Source: Macrostomum hystrix (Eukaryota > Platyhelminthes > Macrostomidae). Taken from it: a stretch of DNA of 64,000 nucleotides. Positions 37,069 to 46,624 of this stretch are shown in pieces (the stretch's first letter is position 1; the number at the start of each line of letters is the position of its first letter). The notes under the pieces were generated by a model. It was not told the DNA's origin, made no database searches, and was given only the letters and a program-made list of their open reading frames with translations. The translations under genes were made by a program, and so were the position numbers. The stretch covers positions 25,805,501 through 25,869,500 of the forward strand of contig CATNEN010000001.1 of NCBI GenBank assembly GCA_950097015.1. Reading direction: 5' to 3'.

Positions 37069-39060
37069 ATGGCAAAACCAGCGTTTGAATCATGGCTAAA
37101 CCAGAGTCTGAATCATGGCAGAGTCTGAATCAAGGCTAAACCAGAGTCTGAATCATGGCTAAACCAGAGTCTGAATCATGGCTAAATTTAAGTTTGAATC
37201 TAATCTAATCTAAGTCTAAACCAGAGTTTGAATGATGGCTAAACCAGAGCTTGAATCATAGCTAACCAGCGTTTGAATCATGGCTAAACCAGAGTTTGAA
37301 TCATGGCTAAACCAGCGTCTGAATCATGGCTAAAGCAGAGTATGAATCATGGCTAAAGCAGAGTTTGAATCATGGCTAAACCAGAGTTTGAATCATGGCT
37401 AAAGCAGAGTCTGAATCATGGCTTAACCAGAGTTTGAATCATGGCTAAACCAGAGTCTGAATCATGGCTTAACCAGAGTTTGAATCATGGCTAAACCAGA
37501 GTCTGAATCATGGCAAAACCAGCGTCTGAATCATGGCTAAAGCAGAGTTTGAATCATGGCTAAACCAGAGTCTGAATCATGGCTTAACCAGAGTTTGAAT
37601 CATGGCTAAACCAGAGTTTGAATCATGGCTAAACCAGAGTCTGAATCATGGCTTAACCAGAGTTTGAATCATGGCTAAACCAGAGTTTGAATGATGGCTA
37701 AACCAGAGCTTGAATCATAGCTAACCAGCGTTTGAATCATGGCTAAACCAGAGTTTGAATCATGGCTAAACCAGCGTCTGAATCATGGCTAAAGCAGAGT
37801 ATGAATCATGGCTAAAGCAGAGTTTGAATCATGGCTAAAGCAGAGTTTGAATCATGGCTAAAGCAGAGTTTGAATCATGGCTAAACCAGAGTTTGAATCA
37901 TGGCTAAAGCAGAGTCTGAATCATGGCTTCAGAATCATGGGGTTCATTGTCAACTGGGGGTTCATTGTCAACTGGGGGTTCATTGTCAACTGTGGGATCA
38001 TTGTCAACGGGCGGGATCATTGTCAACTGAGGGATCATTGTCAACTGGGGGATCGTTGTCAACTGGGGTTCATTGTCAACTGGGGGATCATTGTCAAGTG
38101 GGGGATCATTGTCAACTGGGGGATCATTGTCAACGGGCGGGATCATTGTCAACTGGGGAATCATTGTCAACTGGGGGATCATTGTCAACTGGGGGATCAT
38201 TGTCAACTGGGTGATCATCATCAACTGGGGGATCATTGTCAACTGGGGGAACATTGTCAACTGAAGGAACATTGTTAACTGGGGATCATCATCAATGGGG
38301 AGTCATCATCAACTGGGGGATCATTGTGAACTGGGGGATCTTTGTTAACTGGGGGATCATTGTGAACTGGGGGATCATTGTCAACTGGGGGATCATTGTC
38401 AACTGGGGGATCATTTTCAACTGGGGGATCATCATCAACTGGGGGATCATCATCAACTGGGGGATCATTGTGAACTGGGGGATCATTGTCAACTGGGGGA
38501 TCATTGTCAACTGGGGGATCATTGTCAACGGGCGGGATCATTGTCAACTGGGGGATCATTGTCAACTGGGGGATCATTGTCAACTGGGGGATCATCATCA
38601 ACTGGGGGATCATTGTCAACTGGGGGAACATTGTCAACTGGAGGAACATTGTTAACTGGGGATCATCATCAATGGGGAGTCATCATCAACTGGGGGATCA
38701 TTGTGAACTGGGGGATCTTTGTTAACTTGGGGATCATTGTCAACTGGGGGATCATTGTCAACTGGGGGATCATTGTCAACTGCATGGGGGATCATTTTCA
38801 ACTGGGGGATCATCATCAACTGGGGGATCATCATCAACTGGGGGATCATTGTGAACTGGGGATCTTTGTCAACTGGGGGATCATTGTCAACTGTGGGATC
38901 ATTGTCAACTGGGGGATCATTGTCAACTGGGGGATCATTGTCAACTGGGGGATCATTGTCAACTGGGGGTTCATTGTCAACTGGGGGTTCATTGTCAACT
39001 GGGGGATCATTGTCAACTGGGGGATAATTGTCAACTAGGGGATAATCATCAACTAGGGGA
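37069..39060. repeat. 23-bp then 18-bp minisatellites of unit 7
   Basis: The 23-bp array contains its own local duplication: the block with GAATGATGGC near 37215 recurs near 37690. The 18-bp array is shorter and contains one interruption, CTGCATGGGG near 38780. Confidence 0.95.
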
Positions 39061-39160
39061 TCATTGTTGCTATAAAAGTCTGTAAATTCAGCTGCTAAAA
39101 AGTATATACTAGACGAATTAAAAGTATTTCTGCTCCCCGAAGGGGGGCAAAACTTGCTAG

Positions 39161-42100
39161 TCCACTATACTAAAAATGAAATGGTTGGTTGCTTGGTTGC
39201 TTGTAATTGATTTTCTTCCGAACGGCTCAACCGATTTTCACCATTTCTTCACCAAAAGATGCCAAATATGGGGACAATTTTACACGTATTTTTATTAAGC
39301 TTAACTTTATTGCCAAGGGGATTAAATATTCGAAAAACATGTTTTTTGACCATTTCAAAGGTCAAACTATCTTGGCCTATTGAGAATTTCATTCACTGAC
39401 TGCCACTGAATTAGAATTGCATCGTCAAATTGCGCAACAACCCCTAGCTGATTGAATTTGAAGCCTGCACTCTGGAGACAAATTTGAAATAAATTTACAC
39501 AACCAACTGCGAGACTGAGTGTACTCTATTTTCTTACTTCATTGTACAAAGCCAGAACTTTGAAAATTCATTTTATAAGGCTGATTTTTCACCCACTAAC
39601 CAACAGTCGGAATAGCCGATGTGTAGGCACTGGGAATAAGTTAGGCTAGGCTAGGGTTCGATTCTGCACTGCGTCAAATCATTTAGACGAATTTTTAGCC
39701 AGTAGTGATTGAAGATTATTTTAGTTTATTTTTTTCATTTCGTAAATAAAATATCATAAATCATAGCAAACCAGAGTTTGAATCAGTGCAACAATACAGT
39801 TTGAATCATGGCTAAACCAGAGTCTGAATCATGGCTAAACCAGAGTTTGAATCATGGCTAAACCAGAGTCTGAATCATGGCTAAACCAGAGTCTGAATCA
39901 TGGCTAAACCAGAGTCTGAATCATGGCTAAACCATAGTCTGAATCATGGCTAAACCAGAGTTTGAATCATGGCTAAACCAGAGTTTGAATCATGGCTAAA
40001 CCATAGTCTGAATCATGGCTAAACAAGAGTTTGAATCATGGCTAAACCAGCGTCTGAATCATGGCTAAACCAGAGTCTGAATCATGGCTAAACCAACGTT
40101 TGAATCATGGCTAAACCAGAGTTTGAATCATGGCTAAACCAGAGTCTGAATCATGGCTAAACCAGAGTCTGAATCATGGCTAAACCAGAGTTTGAATCAT
40201 GGCTAAACCAGAGTCTGAATCATGGCTAAACCAGAGTCTGAATCATGGCTAAACCAGAGTCTGAATCATGGCTAAACCAGAGTCTGAATCATGGCTAAAC
40301 CATAGTCTGAATCATGGCTAAACCAGAGTTTGAATCATGGCTAAACCAGAGTTTGAATCATGGCTAAACCAGAGTTTGAATCATGGCTAAACCATAGTCT
40401 GAATCATGGCTAAACAAGAGTTTGAATCATGGCTAAACCAGCGTCTGAATCATGGCTAAACCAGCGTCTGAATCATGGCTAAACCAGAGTCTGAATCATG
40501 GCTAAACCAACGTTTGAATCATGGCTAAACCAGAGTTTGAATCATGGCTAAACCAGAGTCTGAATCATGGCTAAACCAGAGTTTGAATCATGGCTAAACC
40601 AGCGTCTGAATCATGGCTAAACCAGAGTCTGAATCATGGCTAAACCAGAGTCTGAATCATGGCTAAACCAGCGTCTGAATCATGGCTAAACCAGCGTCTG
40701 AATCATGGCTAAACCAGAGTTTGAATCATGGCTAAACCAGAGTTTGAATATTGGCTACACCAGAGTTTGAATCATGGCTAAACCAGCGTCTGAATCATGG
40801 CTAAACCAGAGTTTGAATCATGGCTAAACCAGAGACTAAATCATGGCTAAACCATCATCATCAGCATGGCTAAACTAGAGTTTGAATCATGGCTAAACCA
40901 TCATCATCAGCATGGCTAAACTAGAGTTTGAATCATGGCTAAACCAGAGTTTGAATATTGGCTACACCAGAGTTTGAATCATGGCTAAACCAGAGTCTGA
41001 ATCATGGCTAAACTAGAGTTTGAATCATGGCTAAACCATCATTATCAGCATGGCTAAACTAGAGTTTGAATCATGGCTAAACCAGAGTTTGAATATTGGC
41101 TACACCAGAGTTTGAATCATGGCTAAACCAGAGTCTGAATCATGGCTAAACCAGAGTTTGAATCATGGCTAAACCAGAGTTTGAATCATGGCTAAACCAG
41201 ACTTTGAATCATAGCCAACCAGAGTTTGAATCTTGGCTAAACCAGAGTTTGAATCATGGCAAAAACCGAGTTTCAATCATGGCTAACCCAGCGTTTGAAT
41301 CATGGCTAAACCAGAGTTTGAATCATAGCCAACCAGAGTTTGAATCTTGGCTAAACCAGAGTTTGAATCAAAGCCAACCAGAGTCTGAATCATGGCAAAA
41401 CGAGAGTTTGAATCATAGCCCACCAGGGTTTAAAACATGGCGAAACCTGAGTTTGAATCTTGGCTAACCCAGCGTTTGAAAAATCAACGTCAACTGGGGA
41501 GTCATCATCAAAATAGGGATCATGGTGAACTGGGGGATCATGGTAAACTGGGGGATAATTGTCGACTGGGGGATCATTGTCAACTGGGGGATCATTGTCA
41601 ACTGGGGGATCATTGTCAACTGGGGGATCATTGTCAACTGGGGGATCATTGTCAAATGGGGGATCATTGTCAACTGGGGGATCTTTGTCAACTGGGGGTT
41701 CATTGTCAACTGGGGGTTCATTGTCAACTGGGGGATCATTGTCAACTGGGGGATCATTGTGAACTGAGAGATCAGTGTCAACTGGGGGGTAATGGTCAAC
41801 TGGGGGATAATTGTCAACTGGGGAATCATCATCAACTGGGGATCATCATCAACTGGGGGATCATTGAGAACTGGGGGATCTTTGTCAACTGGGGGATCAT
41901 TGTGAACTGGGGGATCTTTGTCAACTGGGGGATCATTGTATACTGTGGGATCATTGTCAACTGGGGGATCATTGTCAACTGGGGGATCATTGTCAACTGG
42001 GGGATCGTTGTCAACTGGGGGTTCATTGTCAACTGGGGGATCATTGTCAACTGGGGGATCATTGTCAACTGGGGGATCATCATCAACTGGGGGATCATTG

Positions 42101-43018
42101 TCAACTGGGGGAACATTGTCAACTGGAGGAACATTGTTAACTAGGGATCATCATCAATGGGGAGACTTCATCAACTGGGGGATCATTGTGAACTGGGGGA
42201 TCTTTGTTAACTGGGGGATCATTGTCAACTGGGGGATCATTCTCAACTGGGGGATCATTGTCAACTGGGGGATCATTTTCAACTGGGGGATCATCATCAA
42301 CTGAGGGATCATTGTCAACTGGGGGATCGTTGTCAACTGGGGGATCATTGTCAACTGGGGGATCATTGTCAACTGGGTGATCATCATCAACTGGGGGATC
42401 ATTGTCAACTGGGGGAACATTGTCAAATGGAGGAACATTGTTAACTGGGGATCATCATCAATTAGGAGACTTCATCAACTGGGGGATCATTGTGAACTGG
42501 GGGATCTTTGTTAACTGGGGGATCATTGTCAACTGGGGGATCATTGTCAACTGGGGGATCATTGTCAACTGGGGGATCATCATCAACTGGGTGATCTTTG
42601 TCAACTGGGGGATCATTGTCAACTGTGGGATCATTGTCAACTGGGGGATCATTGTCAACTGGGGGATCATTTTCAACTGGGGGATCATCATCAACTGGGG
42701 GATCATCATCAACTGGGTGATCATTGGGAACTGGGGGATCTTTGTCAACTGTGGGATCATTGTCAACTGTGGGATCATTGTCAACTGGGGGATCATTGTC
42801 AAATGGGGGATCATTGTCAACTGGGGGATCGTTGTCAACTGGGGGTTCATTGTCAACTGGGGGTTCATTGTCAACTGGGGGATCATTGTCAACTGGGGGA
42901 TCATTGTCAACTGGGGGTTTATTGTAGCTTTAAAAAGCTGTAAATTCAGCTGCTAAAAAGTATATACTAGACGAATTAAAAGTATTTCTGCTCCCCGAAG
43001 GGGGGCAAAACTTGCTAG
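39161..43018 (+). mobile_element. Helitron unit 8 (3858 bp), right end of the array
   Basis: TCCACTATACTAAAAATG to CTAG at 43015-43018, followed by host T at 43019. It is the most diverged unit: GGTTGGTTGCTTGG instead of the regular CTTG tract, AGACGAATTAAAAGTATTT in the 3' tail, and its own minisatellite order. Its 23-bp array is about 39766-41483 and its 18-bp array about 41490-42925. Confidence 0.85.
39766..42925. repeat. 23-bp then 18-bp minisatellites of unit 8
   Basis: The 23-bp array has private variants (CCATAGTCT, and the TCATCATCAGCATGGC interruptions near 40855-41050). The 18-bp array follows the same basic unit. Confidence 0.95.
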
Positions 43019-43217
43019 TTTTAATCTAAAATTGATTGCCAGCAACGCTTCGGTTTATTCAAGAGATTTTAAATCTAACAAATCTTCGACTTTCCTCTAA
43101 ACTCGGATGAGATCATTTTTCGTTGCTATCTATGAGTTACATATCATTTTAAAAGTATATTTTTACTCGTAAGAAAATTTACTGACTTTCTGTCCCGCTT
43201 AAACGCATATCGTACAG

Positions 43218-43446
43218 GTGCATCCCAACTCAATTCGAGCGACTCGATCCCAGCCTTGAGCAGGACCTGCTCAACGAACTCGGCACAAATCTGGGCACCG
43301 TGACCAGCCTAGTTGAGGGCACCCTGCTCACCGTCATAAAATTCCTGTGCATCATTCAGCCGGATGCTCCGTCTAGTCCGGAGCTCGGCGGCTTCGTCAC
43401 CGACGTGCTGCAAATGCCAGAAAGCGCGCTGTGGTTTCTCGGCTGA
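43218..43446 (+). pseudogene. RNF213-like: Probable RNF213-like exon 6, ends in a stop
   Basis: Follows a plausible acceptor (CGTACAG ending 43217). Its first base completes the phase-2 codon left at 5260. The frame reads CIPTQFERLDPSLEQDLLNE, LGTVTSLVEGTLLTVIKFLC, then GGFVTDVLQMPESALWFLG and TGA (43444-43446). RNF213 proteins normally continue for many hundreds of residues, and I see no clear donor before the stop, so the gene appears broken here. Assignment to RNF213 is by phase, strand and helical character. It is an inference; another gene's exon is possible. Confidence 0.5.
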
Positions 43447-43563
43447 TGGGCAGTGGTTTGTATTGGTCGACAGCTTGTTGTGGGTTGGCCATCCATTGCT
43501 TTCTAGCCAGCTTATTTTGTTCCCTTGTCCCTTCGCTTGTTCCCTTTTATAGCCAACTTGCAG

Positions 43564-43716
43564 CATTTTAGTATATAAGACTAGCATCCGCGCCCCCAAA
43601 AAATTAACCCGCAGCTTCACAGAGCCACCTTGCAGCAAACTTGCAGCAAACTTGCAGCATTTCGTTCACAACACTTGCATCCGCGCCCCTAAAAATGGTT
43701 TACCCGCAGCTCTACA
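43564..43716. repeat. Imperfect tandem duplication spanning an acceptor site
   Basis: Two copies of a block with CATCCGCGCCCC, TAACCCGCAG/TTACCCGCAG and then CTTCACAGAGCCACCTTG / CTCTACAGTCACCTTG, separated by GCAAACTTGCA repeats. The second copy runs into the SLC1A-like exon at 43710, so the duplicated unit includes the splice acceptor and the first coding bases. Confidence 0.6.
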
Positions 43717-43844
43717 GTCACCTTGGTGGCCATGGGAGCCACTAGTGTGCCCGGCGCTAGACTAATCACCTTGGTAACCGTGCTGATTTCAGTCGACCTA
43801 CCGCCTAATGACATCTCTCTCATCTTGGCCGTCGATTGGCTGCT
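43710..43844 (+). pseudogene. SLC1A-like: Orphan SLC1A-family exon (HP2/TM8 region)
   Basis: Between acceptor CCCGCAG and donor GTAAGC the frame reads STVTLVAMGATSVPGARLIT, then LVTVLISVDLPPNDISLI and LAVDWLL. This aligns without gaps to the end of the excitatory amino acid transporter core (HP2 and TM8, LPxxDIxLIxAVDWxL). The exon enters after two codon bases and leaves with two, exactly the phases of exon 6 of the complete SLC1A-like gene downstream. It lies 3.1 kb upstream of that gene's start codon with no other SLC1A exon beside it. It may be a remnant of a tandem paralogue or a displaced exon. An alternative acceptor at 43717 is possible but gives a different phase. Confidence 0.75.
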
Positions 43845-44239
43845 GTAAGCTTAAATCATAAGCGGAAGAGTGAGAAAAGCGTTAAAAAGGACTTTTATGC
43901 CTATCTTGTGATAATTTTAGTATTGTCCACATGTCATTAACTGTATAAAAACCACGTGGGTAATTTAAGTACCCACCGTTTTTTTCTTTACCTCTAATTA
44001 TATTCAATGAATTGCCATAAAAAACAGATACAGTGTCAAACTTTCCCTAAGCTTTCCAAAAAATAATTATATTTCTTGGGTCCTAAAACTTCAAGGAAAC
44101 GTAGTTTCCTGTCCTTCAACTCCTTGAGATAATTGTTCATGCGCCTGCTGTTGGTTCGCTATGCTTACTGCCCCTTGGTGCTTGCATCTCTGCTCTTGGT
44201 GCTTGGTCCTGCTCTTAGCATCAACAATGGGAGATTATT
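43845..44239. other. Non-coding gap, no feature recognised
   Basis: AT-rich sequence between the orphan exon and a palindrome. No gene is supported. Confidence 0.5.
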
Positions 44240-44329
44240 CATATGGTACAAGAGGTAAACAATAAGCAAAATCACGAGTGGCGTAGCCACGAGTGATCTT
44301 TGCTTATTGTTTACCGATTGTACCATATG
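44240..44329. repeat. 90-bp imperfect palindrome
   Basis: The arms CATATGGTACAA ... GTAAACAATAAGCAAA ... ATCAC ... TGGC pair with the right arm around a 3-nt centre (GTA), giving about 43-bp arms with a few mismatches. It abuts the left inverted repeat of the recombinase element six bases later. It could be a miniature foldback element. Confidence 0.8.
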
Positions 44330-44430
44330 ACTAAGCTTATTGTTACTGTGGTTTGGCATACTCGGCTTGAAGCATTATTTAACGCTGAAGCATTGTTTAA
44401 CGCCGATTGTTTAATGCCGATTGTTTAACG

Positions 44431-44619
44431 ATGCCTCATCGAATCAGAAACGTTCTAGACTTCACTGAGTGTGTATTGTCTATGGCTACAACTGTGCCAT
44501 ATGGAGTGAAAAGCAGTAGAGGAATACATAGGTTGGACTCTGCTAAGCTGTGCCATAGACTATTGGAGCGAAAAGGAGTAGAGAAATGCAAAGGGTTTGC
44601 GTTTAACTACAAGTTATAA
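44431..44619 (+). CDS. Small hypothetical ORF upstream of the recombinase
   Basis: An ATG frame of 62 codons (MPHRIRNVLDFTECVLSM, ending FAFNYKL) between the left repeat and the recombinase start. I do not recognise it. It may be a leader segment or a chance frame. Confidence 0.2.
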   Translation: MPHRIRNVLDFTECVLSMATTVPYGVKSSRGIHRLDSAKLCHRLLERKGVEKCKGFAFNYKL

Positions 44620-44646
44620 GTTTCACTGTCTGCACTGATTCCAAAA

Positions 44647-46131
44647 ATGCATCTAATACATTGGAAAAACTTGCCGACCGACTCTTTTAACGGAGTATCT
44701 GCTAGCGAAATGGATTTTCTTTCAATGCTGAGTGCAACGGACCACTCGGAGGACGCTGATCTACTGGAATTTGTCAACTTCTTAGAAGATCCCGCCCGTG
44801 AAGATCAGTCGGTGCTGGACATATCATTACCGGATCTACCTGGTGACGCACCACTGTCGGTTGACGATCTCGATCGCATTGAAATCGATTCGCTACCCAA
44901 GACTACGCGAGAACAGATGTTCCAACATGGAAAAGCATTTGTGGAGTTTCTACGAAGACAAACTGAAGTGTCCCCTGAGACGATTTCGCAGACCATGCTG
45001 AATGAGTTTCTACGTTTCTACTACTTTTCGTTAAAGAAAGCTGACGGAGGAAGGTACGCACCTGCGTCCTTGGTTTGCATCCGTGCCGGCATTCAGCGCT
45101 ACTTTTGCATCGTTCTTAAGCGTTCTGTGGATATCATTTCTGGAGGAGACTTTGCTGCCGCTAATAGAATGCTACGCGTCAAAGTACGCGAATACAATGG
45201 ATCTGGTGCTGTCAGAAGACAATATCCGCCAATTGAGGAAGGAGACCTAGAGCGATTGCGGAAATACTTTGATAGAAGCACAGCAGAACGTGTTCAGGAT
45301 GAAGTGCTCTTCACATTACTCTATACATTAGGTGAGCGCGGCCAAGAACATCTTAAATATCTCAAGAAGAAGGGCACCTTGGTAGAAGGAATAGATGCTG
45401 ATAGCCAACCATATCTGAGCCTGCCAGATCTGCCAACGAAGAATCAATCGACTGATCCAACGCGTGCTAAGAACAACTCAGCAAAGCAAGCTCGCCTCTA
45501 TGGACAGCAGCGAGATCTTGTCGTCGACTACTTAAAGCTGCTACCGGAGAACACAAAATATTCATCCTTCTTTCCACGCCCACTGGCAAACGATGGAAGC
45601 GGTAACCTTCGTTTTTCAAGTAACCAGGTTAGAGGCATTAATTGGCTAGCTAACTTCATGCGTCACCTGAGCGAGATCTGCCAGTTGTCAAAAATGTACA
45701 CTAATCATTGTATCCGGGTCACGCGTATTTCGGATTTGCATGAATGTGGACACAAGCTGGACGAAATCATGACTATTACTGGGCAGAGGGCCAAGTCGAC
45801 TGTCCGGCGTTACTTGTCGAGAAGACGCGATCGGTCCATTAAACAAGTTTCGATTGCTGTAAGTAAAGCGCTGGAGCGACCACTAGCAACTACAAGTAAC
45901 TTGAATACCGATGTCAAGCCGTTATGCGACGGAGCTGCCGAAGGTGCTGACGATGTTGTAGCGCCAATGATGGTAATCGAGTCTAGCGTCGGAGCCTCTG
46001 CCACTAGTGCTGAGGCGGCGGAGCCGGGGATTGTGCATATGACAGCCAACGACAGCGAGAAAAAAACAACAGTCGTCCTAAATTTCAACGGAAAATTCGA
46101 AAACTGCAGCTTCCAAATCAAAGGGACGTAA
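44647..46131 (+). CDS. Tyrosine recombinase, Crypton/DUF3504 type (494 aa)
   Basis: An uninterrupted intronless frame with a three-part layout. The acidic N-terminus runs to about residue 95. An SAM-like DNA-binding helix bundle follows (EFLRRQTEVS, FLRFYYFSLKKADGGRYAPA, residues about 100-190). The catalytic domain spans about residues 195-395, and the tail is Ala-rich. Catalytic positions visible are Arg231 (in LGERGQEHL), His354 and Arg357 (in NHCIRVTRISD), and Tyr389 (in VRRYLSRR). The usual His of the GHR motif is Gln380 (TGQRA). Cryptons and domesticated relatives such as KIAA1958-type proteins share this arrangement and cut and rejoin DNA through a phosphotyrosine. The intact frame suggests a young or selected copy. 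A downstream ATG at 44710 is an alternative start. Confidence 0.85.
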   Translation: MHLIHWKNLPTDSFNGVSASEMDFLSMLSATDHSEDADLLEFVNFLEDPAREDQSVLDISLPDLPGDAPLSVDDLDRIEIDSLPKTTREQMFQHGKAFVEFLRRQTEVSPETISQTMLNEFLRFYYFSLKKADGGRYAPASLVCIRAGIQRYFCIVLKRSVDIISGGDFAAANRMLRVKVREYNGSGAVRRQYPPIEEGDLERLRKYFDRSTAERVQDEVLFTLLYTLGERGQEHLKYLKKKGTLVEGIDADSQPYLSLPDLPTKNQSTDPTRAKNNSAKQARLYGQQRDLVVDYLKLLPENTKYSSFFPRPLANDGSGNLRFSSNQVRGINWLANFMRHLSEICQLSKMYTNHCIRVTRISDLHECGHKLDEIMTITGQRAKSTVRRYLSRRRDRSIKQVSIAVSKALERPLATTSNLNTDVKPLCDGAAEGADDVVAPMMVIESSVGASATSAEAAEPGIVHMTANDSEKKTTVVLNFNGKFENCSFQIKGT

Positions 46132-46372
46132 GTCGCCAAGTTTCGTCATTTCAATATAGGGAATAAACTATATCGAGGTCCCATAACAATGTGAACGGAA
46201 TAGTAATATTTATTGCTTGTATTTTAAAACACGTTATTAGTTTTGTTAATGCGAAATGTTGTTTTGATTTGTTTTAATTCCAAAATATAACTCAATATAG
46301 CTAACCAATAGTCTATGGTTAAATCTGCGAAACATCGTTAAACAATCAACTTCTCTGTGAAACGTTGTTAGT

Positions 46373-46624
46373 ATGCTAAACCATAGCAACAATAAGACAC
46401 CTCTAAACAAACAATGCAAAGATTGCATTCGTACTTCTATTAATGTACTCGCCGACGCAGTTGGAGCCTGCATGGTGGCCCACTTGTGCAGCGAACAGGT
46501 GAAAGAGGACACCAACCCGATAAACTATTCGACCGACGCCGCAATCTTCAATGCCACTGCTTCCGAAATTGAAGCTCCACCGTTAGATAATGACGATAGC
46601 ACAACTTTAAACACCATTCGATGA
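46373..46624 (+). CDS. Small hypothetical ORF over the right inverted repeat
   Basis: An ATG frame of 83 codons (MLNHSNNKTPLNKQCKDC, then VAHLCSEQVKED). It begins within the right inverted repeat; the mirrored start MPNHSNNK exists on the minus strand at the left repeat. I see no known domain. It may be an element-encoded peptide or chance. Confidence 0.2.
   Translation: MLNHSNNKTPLNKQCKDCIRTSINVLADAVGACMVAHLCSEQVKEDTNPINYSTDAAIFNATASEIEAPPLDNDDSTTLNTIR

Larger units (their letters stand above)
35406..39160 (+). mobile_element. Helitron unit 7 (3755 bp, shortened copy of unit 4)
   Basis: TCCTACTATACTAAATG to CTAG at 39157-39160. It repeats unit 4 at an offset of 14,753 bp up to about 37,680, then diverges. 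The 23-bp array (37069 to about 37945) is shorter, and it passes straight into the 18-bp array (about 37949-39060) through GCTTCAGAATCATGGGGTTC without the linker seen in other units. Confidence 0.85.
44336..46396 (+). mobile_element. Crypton-like tyrosine recombinase element with inverted repeats
   Basis: The recombinase gene is bracketed by inverted repeats at 44336-44362 (CTTATTGTT...GCATACT) and 46370-46396, 24 of 27 positions matching. A second inner pair is perfect over 15 nt (GATTGTTTAACGATG at 44419-44433, its complement at 46333-46347). No target duplication is evident outside. Classical Cryptons lack terminal inverted repeats, so the boundaries are provisional. Confidence 0.6.

Noticed and set aside
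10978-43018. Satellite DNA or centromere array
   Set aside because: The unit boundaries are exact Helitron termini, which explains the periodicity better. Centromeric use is not excluded, but nothing supports it.
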